This document shows, in pieces, positions 27,039-35,554 of a stretch of DNA of 64,000 bases; the first letter of the stretch is position 1, and each line of letters starts with the position of its first letter. A program made the translations under genes and the position numbers. The stretch comes from Massilimicrobiota sp. An134 (lineage in GTDB: Bacteria > Bacillota_I > Bacilli_A > Erysipelotrichales > Coprobacillaceae), in NCBI RefSeq assembly GCF_002160815.1, contig NZ_NFLH01000007.1, forward strand, positions 1-64,000, in the 5' to 3' direction. Below the pieces are notes generated by a model, which did not search any database, was not told the DNA's origin, and worked only from the letters and a program-made list of their open reading frames with translations.

Positions 27039-28256
27039 TTAAAATGCAAAGTTTCCATCTTTAAAAATCATAAATGTTGATCCATCTTCTAAAGTAGCTT
27101 CAATAGACAAATCTTTTGTCCCCATCATAAAATCAACATGTGTCAAAGAATCATTAATACCCTGTTGATAAAGTTCCTCTTTACTCATTTGAAGACCATC
27201 TTTGATACATTCACCAAAACCTTTACCAATAGCCAAATGACAAGATGCATTTTCATCAAATAATGTATTATAGAAAATCAGATTTAACTGACGAATAGGT
27301 GAATCATAAGGCACGAAAGCCACTTCACCTAAATAATGACTGCCTTCATCCGTTTCAATAATGCTTTTTAAGACATCCTGCCCCACTTTAGCATGATAAT
27401 CCACAATACGTCCATTTTCAAAAGTGATATTAAATTCATCAACAATATGTCCCTGATAATGTAAAGGCATAGAGCTATAAACAACGCCATTGACTTGATG
27501 GAAATCAGGTGAAGTAAAGATTTCTTCAGTTGGTATATTAGGGAAAGAATAAATCCCATCAGTTGTATAACTTCCTCCTCCAGCAAATAAATATTGAGGA
27601 TTCATACCTATAGTTAAATCTGTTCCAAGACTATTAGAATAATGTAAGGATTTGATTTTCTTTTCATTTAAAATACGAACACGTCTTTCAAATGAACGAC
27701 GATGTTCATTCCACGCTTCAATAGGATCTTCCTGATCACAGCGTGTCACCTTGAAAATAGCTTTCCATAAAGCATCAACCGCTTCCCCGTCACTCATTTC
27801 TGGAAAGACTTTATTTGCCCATCCAATACTTGGAGCGCCCACAATACACCAGCGATTAATTCCTAAATCTAATGCATCATAAAATGGCTGACAAGCCTGA
27901 CGCACCGCTTTACTCCAAGTTTGAATTTTTAATGGATCGATATCTTTCAATGATTCAGGATCAGATGATTCAATAGAAATCAAAGCTGCATGTTGAAGCG
28001 CATATTGGTTTCTCATTTCCTGAATATAAAGTGGAACTGTTTCAAAATGTTTTTGATCACAATGTTCATATCTTAAACGTGTTACTTCTTCATCACGATA
28101 ATTGACAATCACATCCTTTGCACCCACTTCATAAGCTTTTTTTGTTAATAAACGGACAAGCTGATAACTGTCAATAGACGCTTCAATGAATAAGTCCTGT
28201 CCTTTTTGTAAATTCACACCTTGTTTAATAATAAGTTCAGCATATTTTTCTAACAT
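27039..28256 (-). CDS. M29 family aminopeptidase (AmpS/PepS type)
   Basis: A 405-residue cytoplasmic metallo-aminopeptidase. Family metal ligands can be placed at Glu in PTEEIFT, Glu in LGEVAFVP, His in SCHLAIG, and His and Asp in THVDFMMG, in the order known from the Thermus enzyme. The opening LEKYAELIIKQGVNLQKGQ is also characteristic. It probably trims short peptides. It stands between prfC and the divergent cold-shock gene. Confidence 0.93.
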   Translation of the reverse strand: MLEKYAELIIKQGVNLQKGQDLFIEASIDSYQLVRLLTKKAYEVGAKDVIVNYRDEEVTRLRYEHCDQKHFETVPLYIQEMRNQYALQHAALISIESSDPESLKDIDPLKIQTWSKAVRQACQPFYDALDLGINRWCIVGAPSIGWANKVFPEMSDGEAVDALWKAIFKVTRCDQEDPIEAWNEHRRSFERRVRILNEKKIKSLHYSNSLGTDLTIGMNPQYLFAGGGSYTTDGIYSFPNIPTEEIFTSPDFHQVNGVVYSSMPLHYQGHIVDEFNITFENGRIVDYHAKVGQDVLKSIIETDEGSHYLGEVAFVPYDSPIRQLNLIFYNTLFDENASCHLAIGKGFGECIKDGLQMSKEELYQQGINDSLTHVDFMMGTKDLSIEATLEDGSTFMIFKDGNFAF

Positions 28257-28317
28257 GATTATCCACCTTTCTATCTAATCAAATGATACCCTATTTTGTT
28301 CTATTGTCAACAAGAAC

Positions 28318-28346
28318 TTGTGCCATAAACGACTCTATGTTATAAT
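28318..28346 (+). promoter_or_regulatory. Promoter of the cold-shock gene
   Basis: TTGTGC (28318-28323), 17 bases, TATAAT (28341-28346). This gives an untranslated leader of about 120 bases, long for this genome but usual for csp genes. Confidence 0.75.
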
Positions 28347-28425
28347 AAAAAAGCAAAGGAACATAGCACGTATTTTTAAAAGTATTAGTTATTCTTCAAA
28401 GCAAAGATTTATTAGTCGTTTAAAA

Positions 28426-28470
28426 ATGAAGTACTGGTTTTTTGCGAAATCTTTTAAGGAGGTACTTCAT
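28426..28470 (+). promoter_or_regulatory. Hairpin around the csp ribosome binding site
   Basis: ATGAAGTAC (28426-28434) and GTACTTCAT (28462-28470) form a perfect 9-bp stem ending 1 base before the start codon. The binding sequence AAGGAGG (28456-28462) lies in the 3' side of the loop against the stem. The fold would limit ribosome access and may be temperature-sensitive or opened by Csp itself; this is inference. Confidence 0.6.
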
Positions 28471-28471
28471 A

Positions 28472-28681
28472 ATGAGTACAGGTAAAGTGAAATGGTTTAA
28501 ATCTGACAAAGGGTATGGTTTTATTACAATGGAAGGGCATGACAAAGATATCTTTGTTCATTTCTCATCTATTAACGCTGAAGGATTTAAAACTTTACAG
28601 GAAGGTCAAACTGTTGAATTTGATATCGTTGAAGGAGATAGAGGACCTCAAGCTACTAACGTAACAGTTATTGATGATTAA
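28472..28681 (+). CDS. csp: Cold-shock protein (CspA/CspB family)
   Basis: A 69-residue OB-fold protein that binds single-stranded RNA and DNA. Both RNA-binding motifs are intact: KGYGFI (RNP1) and DIFVHFS (RNP2). The start at 28472 is taken from the AAGGAGG site and the family N-terminus MSTGKVKWF; an in-frame ATG at 28442 lies inside the leader. Regulation is probably at the level of the long leader RNA. Confidence 0.97.
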   Translation: MSTGKVKWFKSDKGYGFITMEGHDKDIFVHFSSINAEGFKTLQEGQTVEFDIVEGDRGPQATNVTVIDD

Positions 28682-28684
28682 ACC

Positions 28685-28720
28685 ATATAAAAAACACATC
28701 TTCGGATGTGTTTTTTATAT
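28685..28720. terminator. Bidirectional terminator between csp and ybaN
   Basis: A 16-bp perfect stem (28685-28700 with 28705-28720) with a TTCG tetraloop, A-rich on one arm and T-rich on the other. It serves both convergent genes. Confidence 0.93.
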
Positions 28721-29086
28721 GTGTTCTAACTTGATTGTTTTGATTTTAAAAAGGAAATAATAATATTTAAAAATATATAATCCAATAATAAAGACTCTTA
28801 ACCACCATAAGTCTGTCAAAAACAATGGAAAAGCAAGCATGAAACTGGCAAGACTTAAAATACAGATTTTTGTTTTTAAAGTCATTGCTCTTTTTTGAAC
28901 AAATGGTTCTAAATGTCTTTGATAAGCCTTTGTAGATACAAACCAGTTATGCACACGCTTAGAGCTTCTTGCAAAACAAAAGCCAGCCAGTAAAAGAAAG
29001 GGTGTTGTTGGTAATATAGGCAATACAATCCCAATAAATCCTAGACCAAAGCTAATCATTCCTATCATCAAATAAATATAACGCAT
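28715..29086 (-). CDS. ybaN: YbaN family (DUF454) inner membrane protein
   Basis: A 123-residue protein with about four helices and the DUF454 signature: GFIGIVLPILPTTPFLLLAGFCFARSS is its conserved first half, followed by a helix-turn with LEPFVQKRAM. Function is unknown. It ends the operon cydD-like, cydC-like, ygbA, ybaN; this family often sits beside iron, haem or ABC export genes. Confidence 0.88.
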   Translation of the reverse strand: MRYIYLMIGMISFGLGFIGIVLPILPTTPFLLLAGFCFARSSKRVHNWFVSTKAYQRHLEPFVQKRAMTLKTKICILSLASFMLAFPLFLTDLWWLRVFIIGLYIFKYYYFLFKIKTIKLEHI

Positions 29087-29096
29087 ACGTTTCCTC

Positions 29097-29384
29097 CTAA
29101 ATTTTCAAAGCATGACGTAAAGCCAGTAGAGGATGATAAAAAATCATTCTCGGTCCACTATAACGCATGACTTTTTTGATTTGCTTTTGCATATTCTTTT
29201 CATAACAATGAATATGACATTGACTACAAAATGTTTTATCTTTCATCATGGGACATTTTTCAATACGCTTCAAAGCATAATTGACTAAAGTCTTTTCATC
29301 TATATCATCATGATGTAAACAATATAAATGAATCATCAAAGCCACAACTTTCATTTCTCTTTGTCGTTTCTTTTCAATATTCAT
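29097..29384 (-). CDS. ygbA: YgbA-like nitrous-oxide-stimulated promoter family protein
   Basis: A 95-residue cytoplasmic protein with conserved cysteines: YCLHHD near residue 21, EKCPMMKDKTFCSQCHIHCY in the middle, then VMRYSGPRM and HPLLAL. This pattern defines the YgbA family, named after an E. coli gene induced by nitric oxide. The Cys/His set suggests an Fe-S or other metal site. It overlaps the end of the upstream ABC gene by 1 base. Confidence 0.82.
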   Translation of the reverse strand: MNIEKKRQREMKVVALMIHLYCLHHDDIDEKTLVNYALKRIEKCPMMKDKTFCSQCHIHCYEKNMQKQIKKVMRYSGPRMIFYHPLLALRHALKI

Positions 29385-31033
29385 TAGCTGACCCTACCTT
29401 GATCCATTTTGATTGTTTGATTGACAATCTTCATTGTCGATTCACGATGAGAAACAAGAATAATGGTTCTCTCTTTTTCATTTTGTAATGCTTTTAAAAT
29501 AATCCCTTCATTTAAAACATCTAAATTACTTGTTGGTTCATCTAATAAAATACATTCTGCCTGGCTCAGAAATGCTCTTGCTAGTGAAATTCTTTGTCTT
29601 TCTCCTCCTGATAATGATGACCCCAGTTCACTAACAAGTGTCTGATAACCCTCAGGTAAAGACATAATCCAATCATGCAGACTGGCTTTTTGACAGGCGG
29701 CTTGAATCTCATCACTTGTAGCATCCAAATTTGCGATTTTAATATTATTTTCAATCGAATCATGGAATAACACAGTTTCCTGTGTGACATAAGCAAACAT
29801 ATGACGCATATTGGATGTATTGATATCTGTTAAAGGTGTTTGACCTATTTGGATCACACCACGAAGAGGATCATAGAAACGCATAAGCAACTTTAATAAA
29901 GTCGATTTTCCACTACCACTCTTTCCAATAATACCTGTCACTTTTCCTTTATCAAAATGAAGGTGAAGATTCTGTAAAATAGGATCATCTTCTTGATAAG
30001 CAAACGTCACATCATCCACATGAATATCATCAAATGATATATGAGGCTGTCCTGTCACTTCACAGATAGCTTCCTTTTCTTCTAAAATGGCCATGACACG
30101 ACGGCCACTACTTAATGTAGAAAGTAAATTATTTGCGAGATTAGACAAAGCCATCACTGGTCCAAAGCTTGAAAGCATGAGCACCACTGCCGTTATGACA
30201 TGATAAACATTGACTTGATTTTGTAAATAGAAAATATACATCACGATAAACATAACGAAAGCAAAGATAGATATCAGCAATTGTGAACTTACAATTTGAA
30301 TAGCTTCAATATTTTTCATCTGTCCTTGCATATCCTCAATACGATCACTACGTTCATTCATCTGTTCAAGACGTTTGTTTCCAGCATGATATTGCAAAAG
30401 TGTTGATAAACCACGATAGCTTTCTAATAGGAAACTACTCATATGACCAATTGCATCACGATTCTTTTGCCCTATCTCCTGCCCTTTGTGATTGACATAA
30501 AAGGGAATCACAATGGCCATCATCAAATAAGCAATCAAAGCAATCATCATAGCGAATATATGTATATGAGCAAAAAATTTCAATAAAATCAAAGATGTGA
30601 AAAAAGCAATCAAAACTGGTGAAATCGTATGGGCATAGAAAACTTCAAGTAACTCAATATCATTGGTAATAATAGAAATTAAGTTACCTTTGTCTTTCCC
30701 ATCCAATTTGGCTGGTGCCAGACGTCTTAATGCCGTGTATACATGATCACGTATAATCGCTAGAAGTTTAAACGCAATATAGTGATTCAATGCCTGTTCA
30801 CCATAATGAAGTACACCTCTTAGTATTGCCAAACATAGCAAAATACCTAAAACCCATGAAAGAGGAAAGTGTGCATACATCCCCGTTGTCTGTAAAATAG
30901 CCATCACCGCTATAACGGGAATACCAATCGCACAAAGAAAACCTAAAACACCTAACAAAACAGCTCCTAACATTGGAAGTGTTAATGGTTTGACAAGTTT
31001 TAACATTTTCCATATCAATTGTACATTATTCAT
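29384..31033 (-). CDS. ABC exporter, membrane plus ATPase (CydC-like half)
   Basis: A 549-residue half-transporter with six membrane helices followed by an ATPase domain. The nucleotide motifs are GKSGSGKST (Walker A, near 370), LSGGERQRISLARA (signature) and ILLDEPTSNLD (Walker B). Together with the next gene upstream it forms a heterodimer of the CydDC type, whose E. coli members export cysteine and glutathione or handle haem for cytochrome bd. No cytochrome genes lie in this window. The pair overlaps by 8 bases. Confidence 0.85.
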   Translation of the reverse strand: MNNVQLIWKMLKLVKPLTLPMLGAVLLGVLGFLCAIGIPVIAVMAILQTTGMYAHFPLSWVLGILLCLAILRGVLHYGEQALNHYIAFKLLAIIRDHVYTALRRLAPAKLDGKDKGNLISIITNDIELLEVFYAHTISPVLIAFFTSLILLKFFAHIHIFAMMIALIAYLMMAIVIPFYVNHKGQEIGQKNRDAIGHMSSFLLESYRGLSTLLQYHAGNKRLEQMNERSDRIEDMQGQMKNIEAIQIVSSQLLISIFAFVMFIVMYIFYLQNQVNVYHVITAVVLMLSSFGPVMALSNLANNLLSTLSSGRRVMAILEEKEAICEVTGQPHISFDDIHVDDVTFAYQEDDPILQNLHLHFDKGKVTGIIGKSGSGKSTLLKLLMRFYDPLRGVIQIGQTPLTDINTSNMRHMFAYVTQETVLFHDSIENNIKIANLDATSDEIQAACQKASLHDWIMSLPEGYQTLVSELGSSLSGGERQRISLARAFLSQAECILLDEPTSNLDVLNEGIILKALQNEKERTIILVSHRESTMKIVNQTIKMDQGRVS

Positions 31034-32747
31034 GGCTATACACCTCCAATTCCTGTTGACTTTGATACATATGATGATAAATGCCTTCTTGATGCATAAG
31101 TTTTTGATGTGTTCCCTGTTCTACCAAAGTCCCTTGTTGCATCACATAAATCTCATCACAATGAACCACACTTTGTAAACGATGGGTAATGAAAATAACC
31201 GTTTTTGTTTGTGTTAAGGTCTTAATGACATTTAAAATATGGTTTTCACTCTCTACATCAATATTACTTGTGGCTTCATCAAAAATATAAACATCTACGT
31301 CTTTAAGTAATGCTCTGGCAAGATTCAATCGTTGTTTTTGTCCACCAGATAAATTACTTCCATTTTCTAATAATGGCGTATCCAATCCCATTTGTTCATG
31401 GAAAAAGCCATCTAAACGCACTTGCTTTAATACATCCCATAACTGTTCATCACAATATTGTGAAAACATATTTAGATTTTCTCTAACCGTTCCTTTCAAT
31501 ATCATAGGATCATGTGTCACATACATCACATGTTCCATAAAACTCTCATCACGAATATCACTACGTTGATGCTCACCCATATAAAGATGTCCTTCTAAAC
31601 AACGGTGATAGCCCATCATTAACTTGGCTATTGTACTTTTTCCTGAACCACTTTCTCCAACAATACCAATAAATTGATGTGGCTGAATATGTAAAGATAC
31701 ATCCTTTAAAATAGGTCTTTTGTCATCATATTGAAAAGAAACATGTTCAAGTCTGATATCAAAGGAAGTATCTAAATCATATTGACCATCCGATGATACA
31801 GGCAAATCTAAGATTTTAAAGATTTTATCACTCGCAGCAATACCATTCATCGCAATATGGAAGAAAGAGCCTAACTGTCTTAATGGAATAAAGAATTCAA
31901 AAGACATCAAAACAATAAACAATGCACCAAACAATGATAAAGTCTGATTTTGAAAATGTGTAATCGCAAAAAAGCATCCCAATCCTGCCCCACCATAAGC
32001 AACAATATCCATAATACTGATACTATTTAATTGCATAATCAAGACACGCATTGTAATACGTCTAAAATTCTCTGCTTCCTGATTCATCTGTTGTTGTTTA
32101 TAAGCATCACTTTGATAAATTTTTAATGTTGTGAGTGCTTGAAGATTTTCTAAAAAACTATCTCCTAGTGTTGTATAGCTGTTCCAATATTTAGAAAGCA
32201 GTTTTTTGGCAAACTTCTGTACGAAAATAATCGAAACAGGAATCAATGGAACACAGACAAATAAAACCAAAGCACTTTTCCAGTCTAAGAAAGCTGTCAA
32301 AACAAATAATGTGACTGGTGCTAAAACACTATAAAATAATTGTGGTAAATATAATGAAAAATAAGTTTCTAACTGATTAATACCTTCTACTGATAATTGA
32401 ACCAATTCACTTGTTCTAACATGATCTTGATAATGACTTCCTAAACTTAAAACTTTTTCAAAAAGACGCTGTCTTAAAGTCTTTTTCACAAGACTTGCTC
32501 CTTTAAAAGAATAATAAGTTGCCTTTTTTAAAACATAAGCACGTATTATCAAAGATATCATCATCACAAGTAAAATCAAGACAACTTTTTCTATAGAAAG
32601 TTGTTGATCAAACAACTGTATAAACAAAACACATATCAATAACGTCAACACAATATTCATCAATAAAGCTATCCATTGACAAAATACCTGTTTCCATATA
32701 TATGATTTTGCATCTGGCATTTCTTTTAATAATCTCTTGTCAAACAT
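31026..32747 (-). CDS. ABC exporter, membrane plus ATPase (CydD-like half)
   Basis: A 573-residue half-transporter, first gene of a four-gene operon. Six helices precede an ATPase domain with GESGSGKST, LSGGQKQRLNLARALL and VYIFDEATSNID. The N-terminus MFDKRLLKEMPDAKSYI resembles CydD proteins of Firmicutes. AAAGGAGAG precedes the ATG. Substrate is unknown; the link with YgbA and YbaN suggests a redox, thiol or haem-related molecule. A possible operator lies at the promoter. Confidence 0.85.
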   Translation of the reverse strand: MFDKRLLKEMPDAKSYIWKQVFCQWIALLMNIVLTLLICVLFIQLFDQQLSIEKVVLILLVMMISLIIRAYVLKKATYYSFKGASLVKKTLRQRLFEKVLSLGSHYQDHVRTSELVQLSVEGINQLETYFSLYLPQLFYSVLAPVTLFVLTAFLDWKSALVLFVCVPLIPVSIIFVQKFAKKLLSKYWNSYTTLGDSFLENLQALTTLKIYQSDAYKQQQMNQEAENFRRITMRVLIMQLNSISIMDIVAYGGAGLGCFFAITHFQNQTLSLFGALFIVLMSFEFFIPLRQLGSFFHIAMNGIAASDKIFKILDLPVSSDGQYDLDTSFDIRLEHVSFQYDDKRPILKDVSLHIQPHQFIGIVGESGSGKSTIAKLMMGYHRCLEGHLYMGEHQRSDIRDESFMEHVMYVTHDPMILKGTVRENLNMFSQYCDEQLWDVLKQVRLDGFFHEQMGLDTPLLENGSNLSGGQKQRLNLARALLKDVDVYIFDEATSNIDVESENHILNVIKTLTQTKTVIFITHRLQSVVHCDEIYVMQQGTLVEQGTHQKLMHQEGIYHHMYQSQQELEVYSHE

Positions 32748-32764
32748 GAATACTCTCCTTTTCT

Positions 32765-32821
32765 GTTAGTCTTATCTAACCGAAGTAGCCAAATGTTAGC
32801 ATAGAGTAACTCGTAAGTCAA
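32765..32821 (-). promoter_or_regulatory. Promoter with inverted-repeat operator of the CydDC-like operon
   Basis: On the minus strand TTGACT (32816-32821), 17 bases, TGC-TAACAT (-10 at 32793-32798). The inverted repeat GTTAG-N6-CTAAC (32765-32780) covers the expected transcription start, a good place for a repressor. It loosely resembles DtxR/IdeR-type boxes, but assignment is a guess. Confidence 0.5.
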
Positions 32822-32826
32822 TAAGA

Positions 32827-32850
32827 AAGTGATAGAATATCCTATCACTT
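32827..32850 (-). terminator. Terminator of the phosphoesterase gene
   Basis: AAGTGATAG/CTATCACTT with a 6-base loop overlaps the stop codon; the minus strand continues TTTCTTATT. Confidence 0.6.
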
Positions 32851-33660
32851 GTTAAAATGAGCTATATCATATGTTTGCCATTGTTGATTCTTTTTGATCA
32901 ATCCCTGATAACGACATGTTTGACAATCATATTGTAAAACATTTAAAAATTGTGTTGTAATCACAGAAGAATCTAAATATATAAAATCACCTAAACAACA
33001 GATCTGATGAAAATCAGATTGACCCGATACTTGATGTGTACCAATATGTCCAGCAATGACTTTTTTATAAAATTGTCCTTGCGAGGCAGGATATTTCATC
33101 AAATAGGTATTGACTGTTGATACCTGTTTCCATAGTTCTGGTTGATAATCAATGACTTCAATACCAGCATGAACAAAGATCTGATGATCATTTTCATAAT
33201 AATAAGGTAAATGTTTTAACCAGTCCATAACAGAAGCATGTTTTTGACATATCAGTTCACGGCATTGATGATACATATCTTCTATTATAGAGAAACGATC
33301 TTGATGATAAGCAGATGCTCGTTGATAGATGGATGTCATATCTTCTTCACCTGTAAAACTTTCTAACGTTGAAAAAGACATATCTATTTGCGTATCCAGA
33401 TAAGTTTCACGATCTTCTAAAAAAGATAGTAACCATTCTTCATGGTTTCCTTGTAAAACAATCACCTGTTGAGGATATGCAAGTTGTAGCTGATAAATAT
33501 ATTGCAGTGTCAGATATGAATTTCCATGACCATCACCATCAATATAATCACCAACCAAAATCAATTGATCACCATTTTCAAAACGAACCCATTCATCAAC
33601 AACATTCTTTAATAAATCATATCTTCCATGAATATCTGAAATTGCATAAATATATGCCAT
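32845..33660 (-). CDS. Metallophosphoesterase, PrpA/ApaH-like
   Basis: A 271-residue phosphatase of the calcineurin-like fold. The metal motifs SDIHGRYD, GDYIDGDGHG and QGNHEEW are complete at the N-terminus, with later His in VIAGHIG. In this subgroup the enzymes are protein phosphatases or diadenosine-polyphosphate hydrolases. The replacement of the usual Arg in GDYIDRG by Gly (YIDGDG) is a small departure. It is a single gene downstream of scpAB. Confidence 0.85.
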   Translation of the reverse strand: MAYIYAISDIHGRYDLLKNVVDEWVRFENGDQLILVGDYIDGDGHGNSYLTLQYIYQLQLAYPQQVIVLQGNHEEWLLSFLEDRETYLDTQIDMSFSTLESFTGEEDMTSIYQRASAYHQDRFSIIEDMYHQCRELICQKHASVMDWLKHLPYYYENDHQIFVHAGIEVIDYQPELWKQVSTVNTYLMKYPASQGQFYKKVIAGHIGTHQVSGQSDFHQICCLGDFIYLDSSVITTQFLNVLQYDCQTCRYQGLIKKNQQWQTYDIAHFNK

Positions 33661-33682
33661 GATATTTTCCTACCCTACAATA

Positions 33683-34252
33683 TTATTCTTCTGTATATTT
33701 CGTATTAAAGATATCTTCCTGATCAAAATCTTCCTTCATTTCTTTTAATTCTGGCAATTCATCTAAGGAAGTCAATGAAAATGCATCCATAAATTCATCT
33801 GTCACTCCATATAAGATGGGTTTACCAGGTGTATCTTCTCGTCCAACTTCTTTAATTAAAGCTTTCGCAGCTAGTTTTCTAATCATCGCATCACATCCAA
33901 CACCACGTATTTCTTCAATACGTACACGTGTAACAGGTTGATTATAAGCAATGATTGCTAAAGTTTCTAATGCTGCATTAGACAATGTATTTTCACTTTG
34001 TTCAATCATTCTTTGATAATATTCATGATGTTTGGCAAGTGTGGCAAATTTATAGACACCACCAAAATTAACCAGTTCAAACCCTTTGATTGTCTTATCA
34101 TTTTCAATTTGAATCAGTTCATCAACATATTGTGTCGCTTCTTTTTTACTTAATTTTAAAACAGAAGAGATTTGTTTGATTGTTAAACCTTCATCTCCTG
34201 ATAAAAACAACATACCTTCTATCACACTTAATATTTCATTTTTGTCCATCAA
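33683..34252 (-). CDS. scpB: Segregation and condensation protein B
   Basis: A 189-residue winged-helix protein of the bacterial condensin complex with SMC and ScpA. The family signature LETLAIIAYNQPVTRVRIEEIRG is present near residues 95-115, followed by LIKEVGREDTPGKPILYGV. It overlaps scpA by 4 bases, the usual arrangement. Confidence 0.95.
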   Translation of the reverse strand: MMDKNEILSVIEGMLFLSGDEGLTIKQISSVLKLSKKEATQYVDELIQIENDKTIKGFELVNFGGVYKFATLAKHHEYYQRMIEQSENTLSNAALETLAIIAYNQPVTRVRIEEIRGVGCDAMIRKLAAKALIKEVGREDTPGKPILYGVTDEFMDAFSLTSLDELPELKEMKEDFDQEDIFNTKYTEE

Positions 34253-34977
34253 ACTCTCTCCTTTAAATAGATATCTTCAAAGTTTCCATCCTGTTCAATA
34301 ACCAGTTCATTTTTATTGACTAAAACAAGAACAGATAAAAAAGTAATCACAAAGAAGATTTTTGTTGGTTCCTCAAACAAATCTTCTAACTTGACTCTTT
34401 GATTTTTATGTATACGAAAATACTGTCTAATCTGATCACTACGTTCATCAATAGAAATCTCAACACGTGCTATTTTAGATTCTAATGGTGCCAATAATGC
34501 TTTTCTTTGAAACATCTTTTGCATAGCTCTAATTAAATCATAGACTTCCAAATTATCTGGAATCATTTCTGTTGTATCAATAACATATTCATCCATAAAA
34601 GCAGGAGCTTTTGTATGAATATATTGTCTTTGTTCATATTTTTCTTTAAATTCATCTAAGACATCTTTATATTTTTTATATTCAATTAATCGTTTGATTA
34701 ACTGTTCTCTTGGATCTTCCTGATAATCATCTTCCAATTCAACCTTTTGGGCTGGTAAAAGCATTTTACTTTTCATCTCAATTAACTGTGCTGCCATGAC
34801 TAAATATTCTGACATTGTTTCTAATTGTTGAGCATCCATTTGATCAATATATGCAAGATATTGATCAGTAATAACTGAGACTTCCAAAGTTTCCAAATCC
34901 ATTTCCTTTTCTTTAATTAAATGCAACAATAAATCTAATGGACCCTGAAAATCTTCAAGAACAACTTCATATGCCAT
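34249..34977 (-). CDS. scpA: Segregation and condensation protein A
   Basis: A 242-residue kleisin that links the SMC heads. The N-terminus VVLEDFQGPLDLLLHLIKEKEMD and the following DQYLAYIDQM are typical. It is co-transcribed with scpB from a promoter with an extended -10 (TGTTATAAT) about 30 bases upstream. Confidence 0.95.
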   Translation of the reverse strand: MAYEVVLEDFQGPLDLLLHLIKEKEMDLETLEVSVITDQYLAYIDQMDAQQLETMSEYLVMAAQLIEMKSKMLLPAQKVELEDDYQEDPREQLIKRLIEYKKYKDVLDEFKEKYEQRQYIHTKAPAFMDEYVIDTTEMIPDNLEVYDLIRAMQKMFQRKALLAPLESKIARVEISIDERSDQIRQYFRIHKNQRVKLEDLFEEPTKIFFVITFLSVLVLVNKNELVIEQDGNFEDIYLKERV

Positions 34978-35229
34978 GCTTCCACCTCCACTAACTTATG
35001 TATTATAACATAAAGTCCAATGCCATGACTATATAGAATACCTAAATATTTTTCTATGAGATTGTTGTTTTTTAAAGAAAACATCTTTTACATAATTTTC
35101 TTAACTTCATGACTAACAGTCAATTTCATTTCTATCGGTATTCTTCTATTGAATATCTTTAATCCATAAATCAAATCTCTTTTATTCTTGTTTTAAAACT
35201 ACTTTTCATCAAGACCAATAAACATCAAA

Positions 35230-35416
35230 TATTCTTTCATTATAGACATGACTTCATGCTGACGAAGGAATGTTGTATATATACAATCTACACATGACTA
35301 TCATCAATGACACACCTTCCTTGAAACATAAGACCATTCAAAAGATCAGCAAAGCAGCCAGGATGACAAAAATAATTCTTAATATGCGTATCAAATCAAT
35401 TTCTAAAATTCATCAT
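35230..35416 (-). pseudogene. Relic of an Rpn-family nuclease/transposase gene
   Basis: From ATGATG at 35416, with GGAGG upstream, one frame reads MMNFRN, stop, FDTHIKNYFCHPGCFADLLNG then MFQGRCVID, stop. The FADLxNxxxFxGxxVI pattern is the start of Rpn-type PD-(D/E)XK proteins, which are common in this bacterial group. Two in-frame stops (codons 7 and 43) and the missing remainder show decay. It lies in a 577-base stretch (34978-35554) that otherwise holds only the scpA promoter and the cyuA terminator. Confidence 0.6.
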
Positions 35417-35426
35417 AATAATAGAT

Positions 35427-35449
35427 CCTCCTATTATTTATATACGCAT
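35427..35449 (-). repeat. Leader segment shared with the gene at 59.5-60.0 kb
   Basis: The 23 bases before the Rpn relic differ by one base from those at 60004-60026, and both sit at the same place, ending in the ribosome binding site. Confidence 0.6.
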
Positions 35450-35524
35450 TTTTTTATGACACACTTTTTTATCTTTATAAAGATTATAACATAATATTTG
35501 CTTATAGCATACTTTTTGATAAAG

Positions 35525-35552
35525 TAAAAATCCTTTTTACAAAGGATTTTCT
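35525..35552 (-). terminator. Terminator of cyuA
   Basis: On the minus strand AAAATCCTTT and AAAGGATTTT form a hairpin with a 3-4 base loop followed by T-rich sequence, just after the stop codon. Confidence 0.75.
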
Positions 35553-35554
35553 TC

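Noticed and set aside
35270-35494. Plus-strand ORF of 74 codons
   Set aside because: It is antisense to the Rpn relic, which explains the bases better, and the protein is low-complexity.
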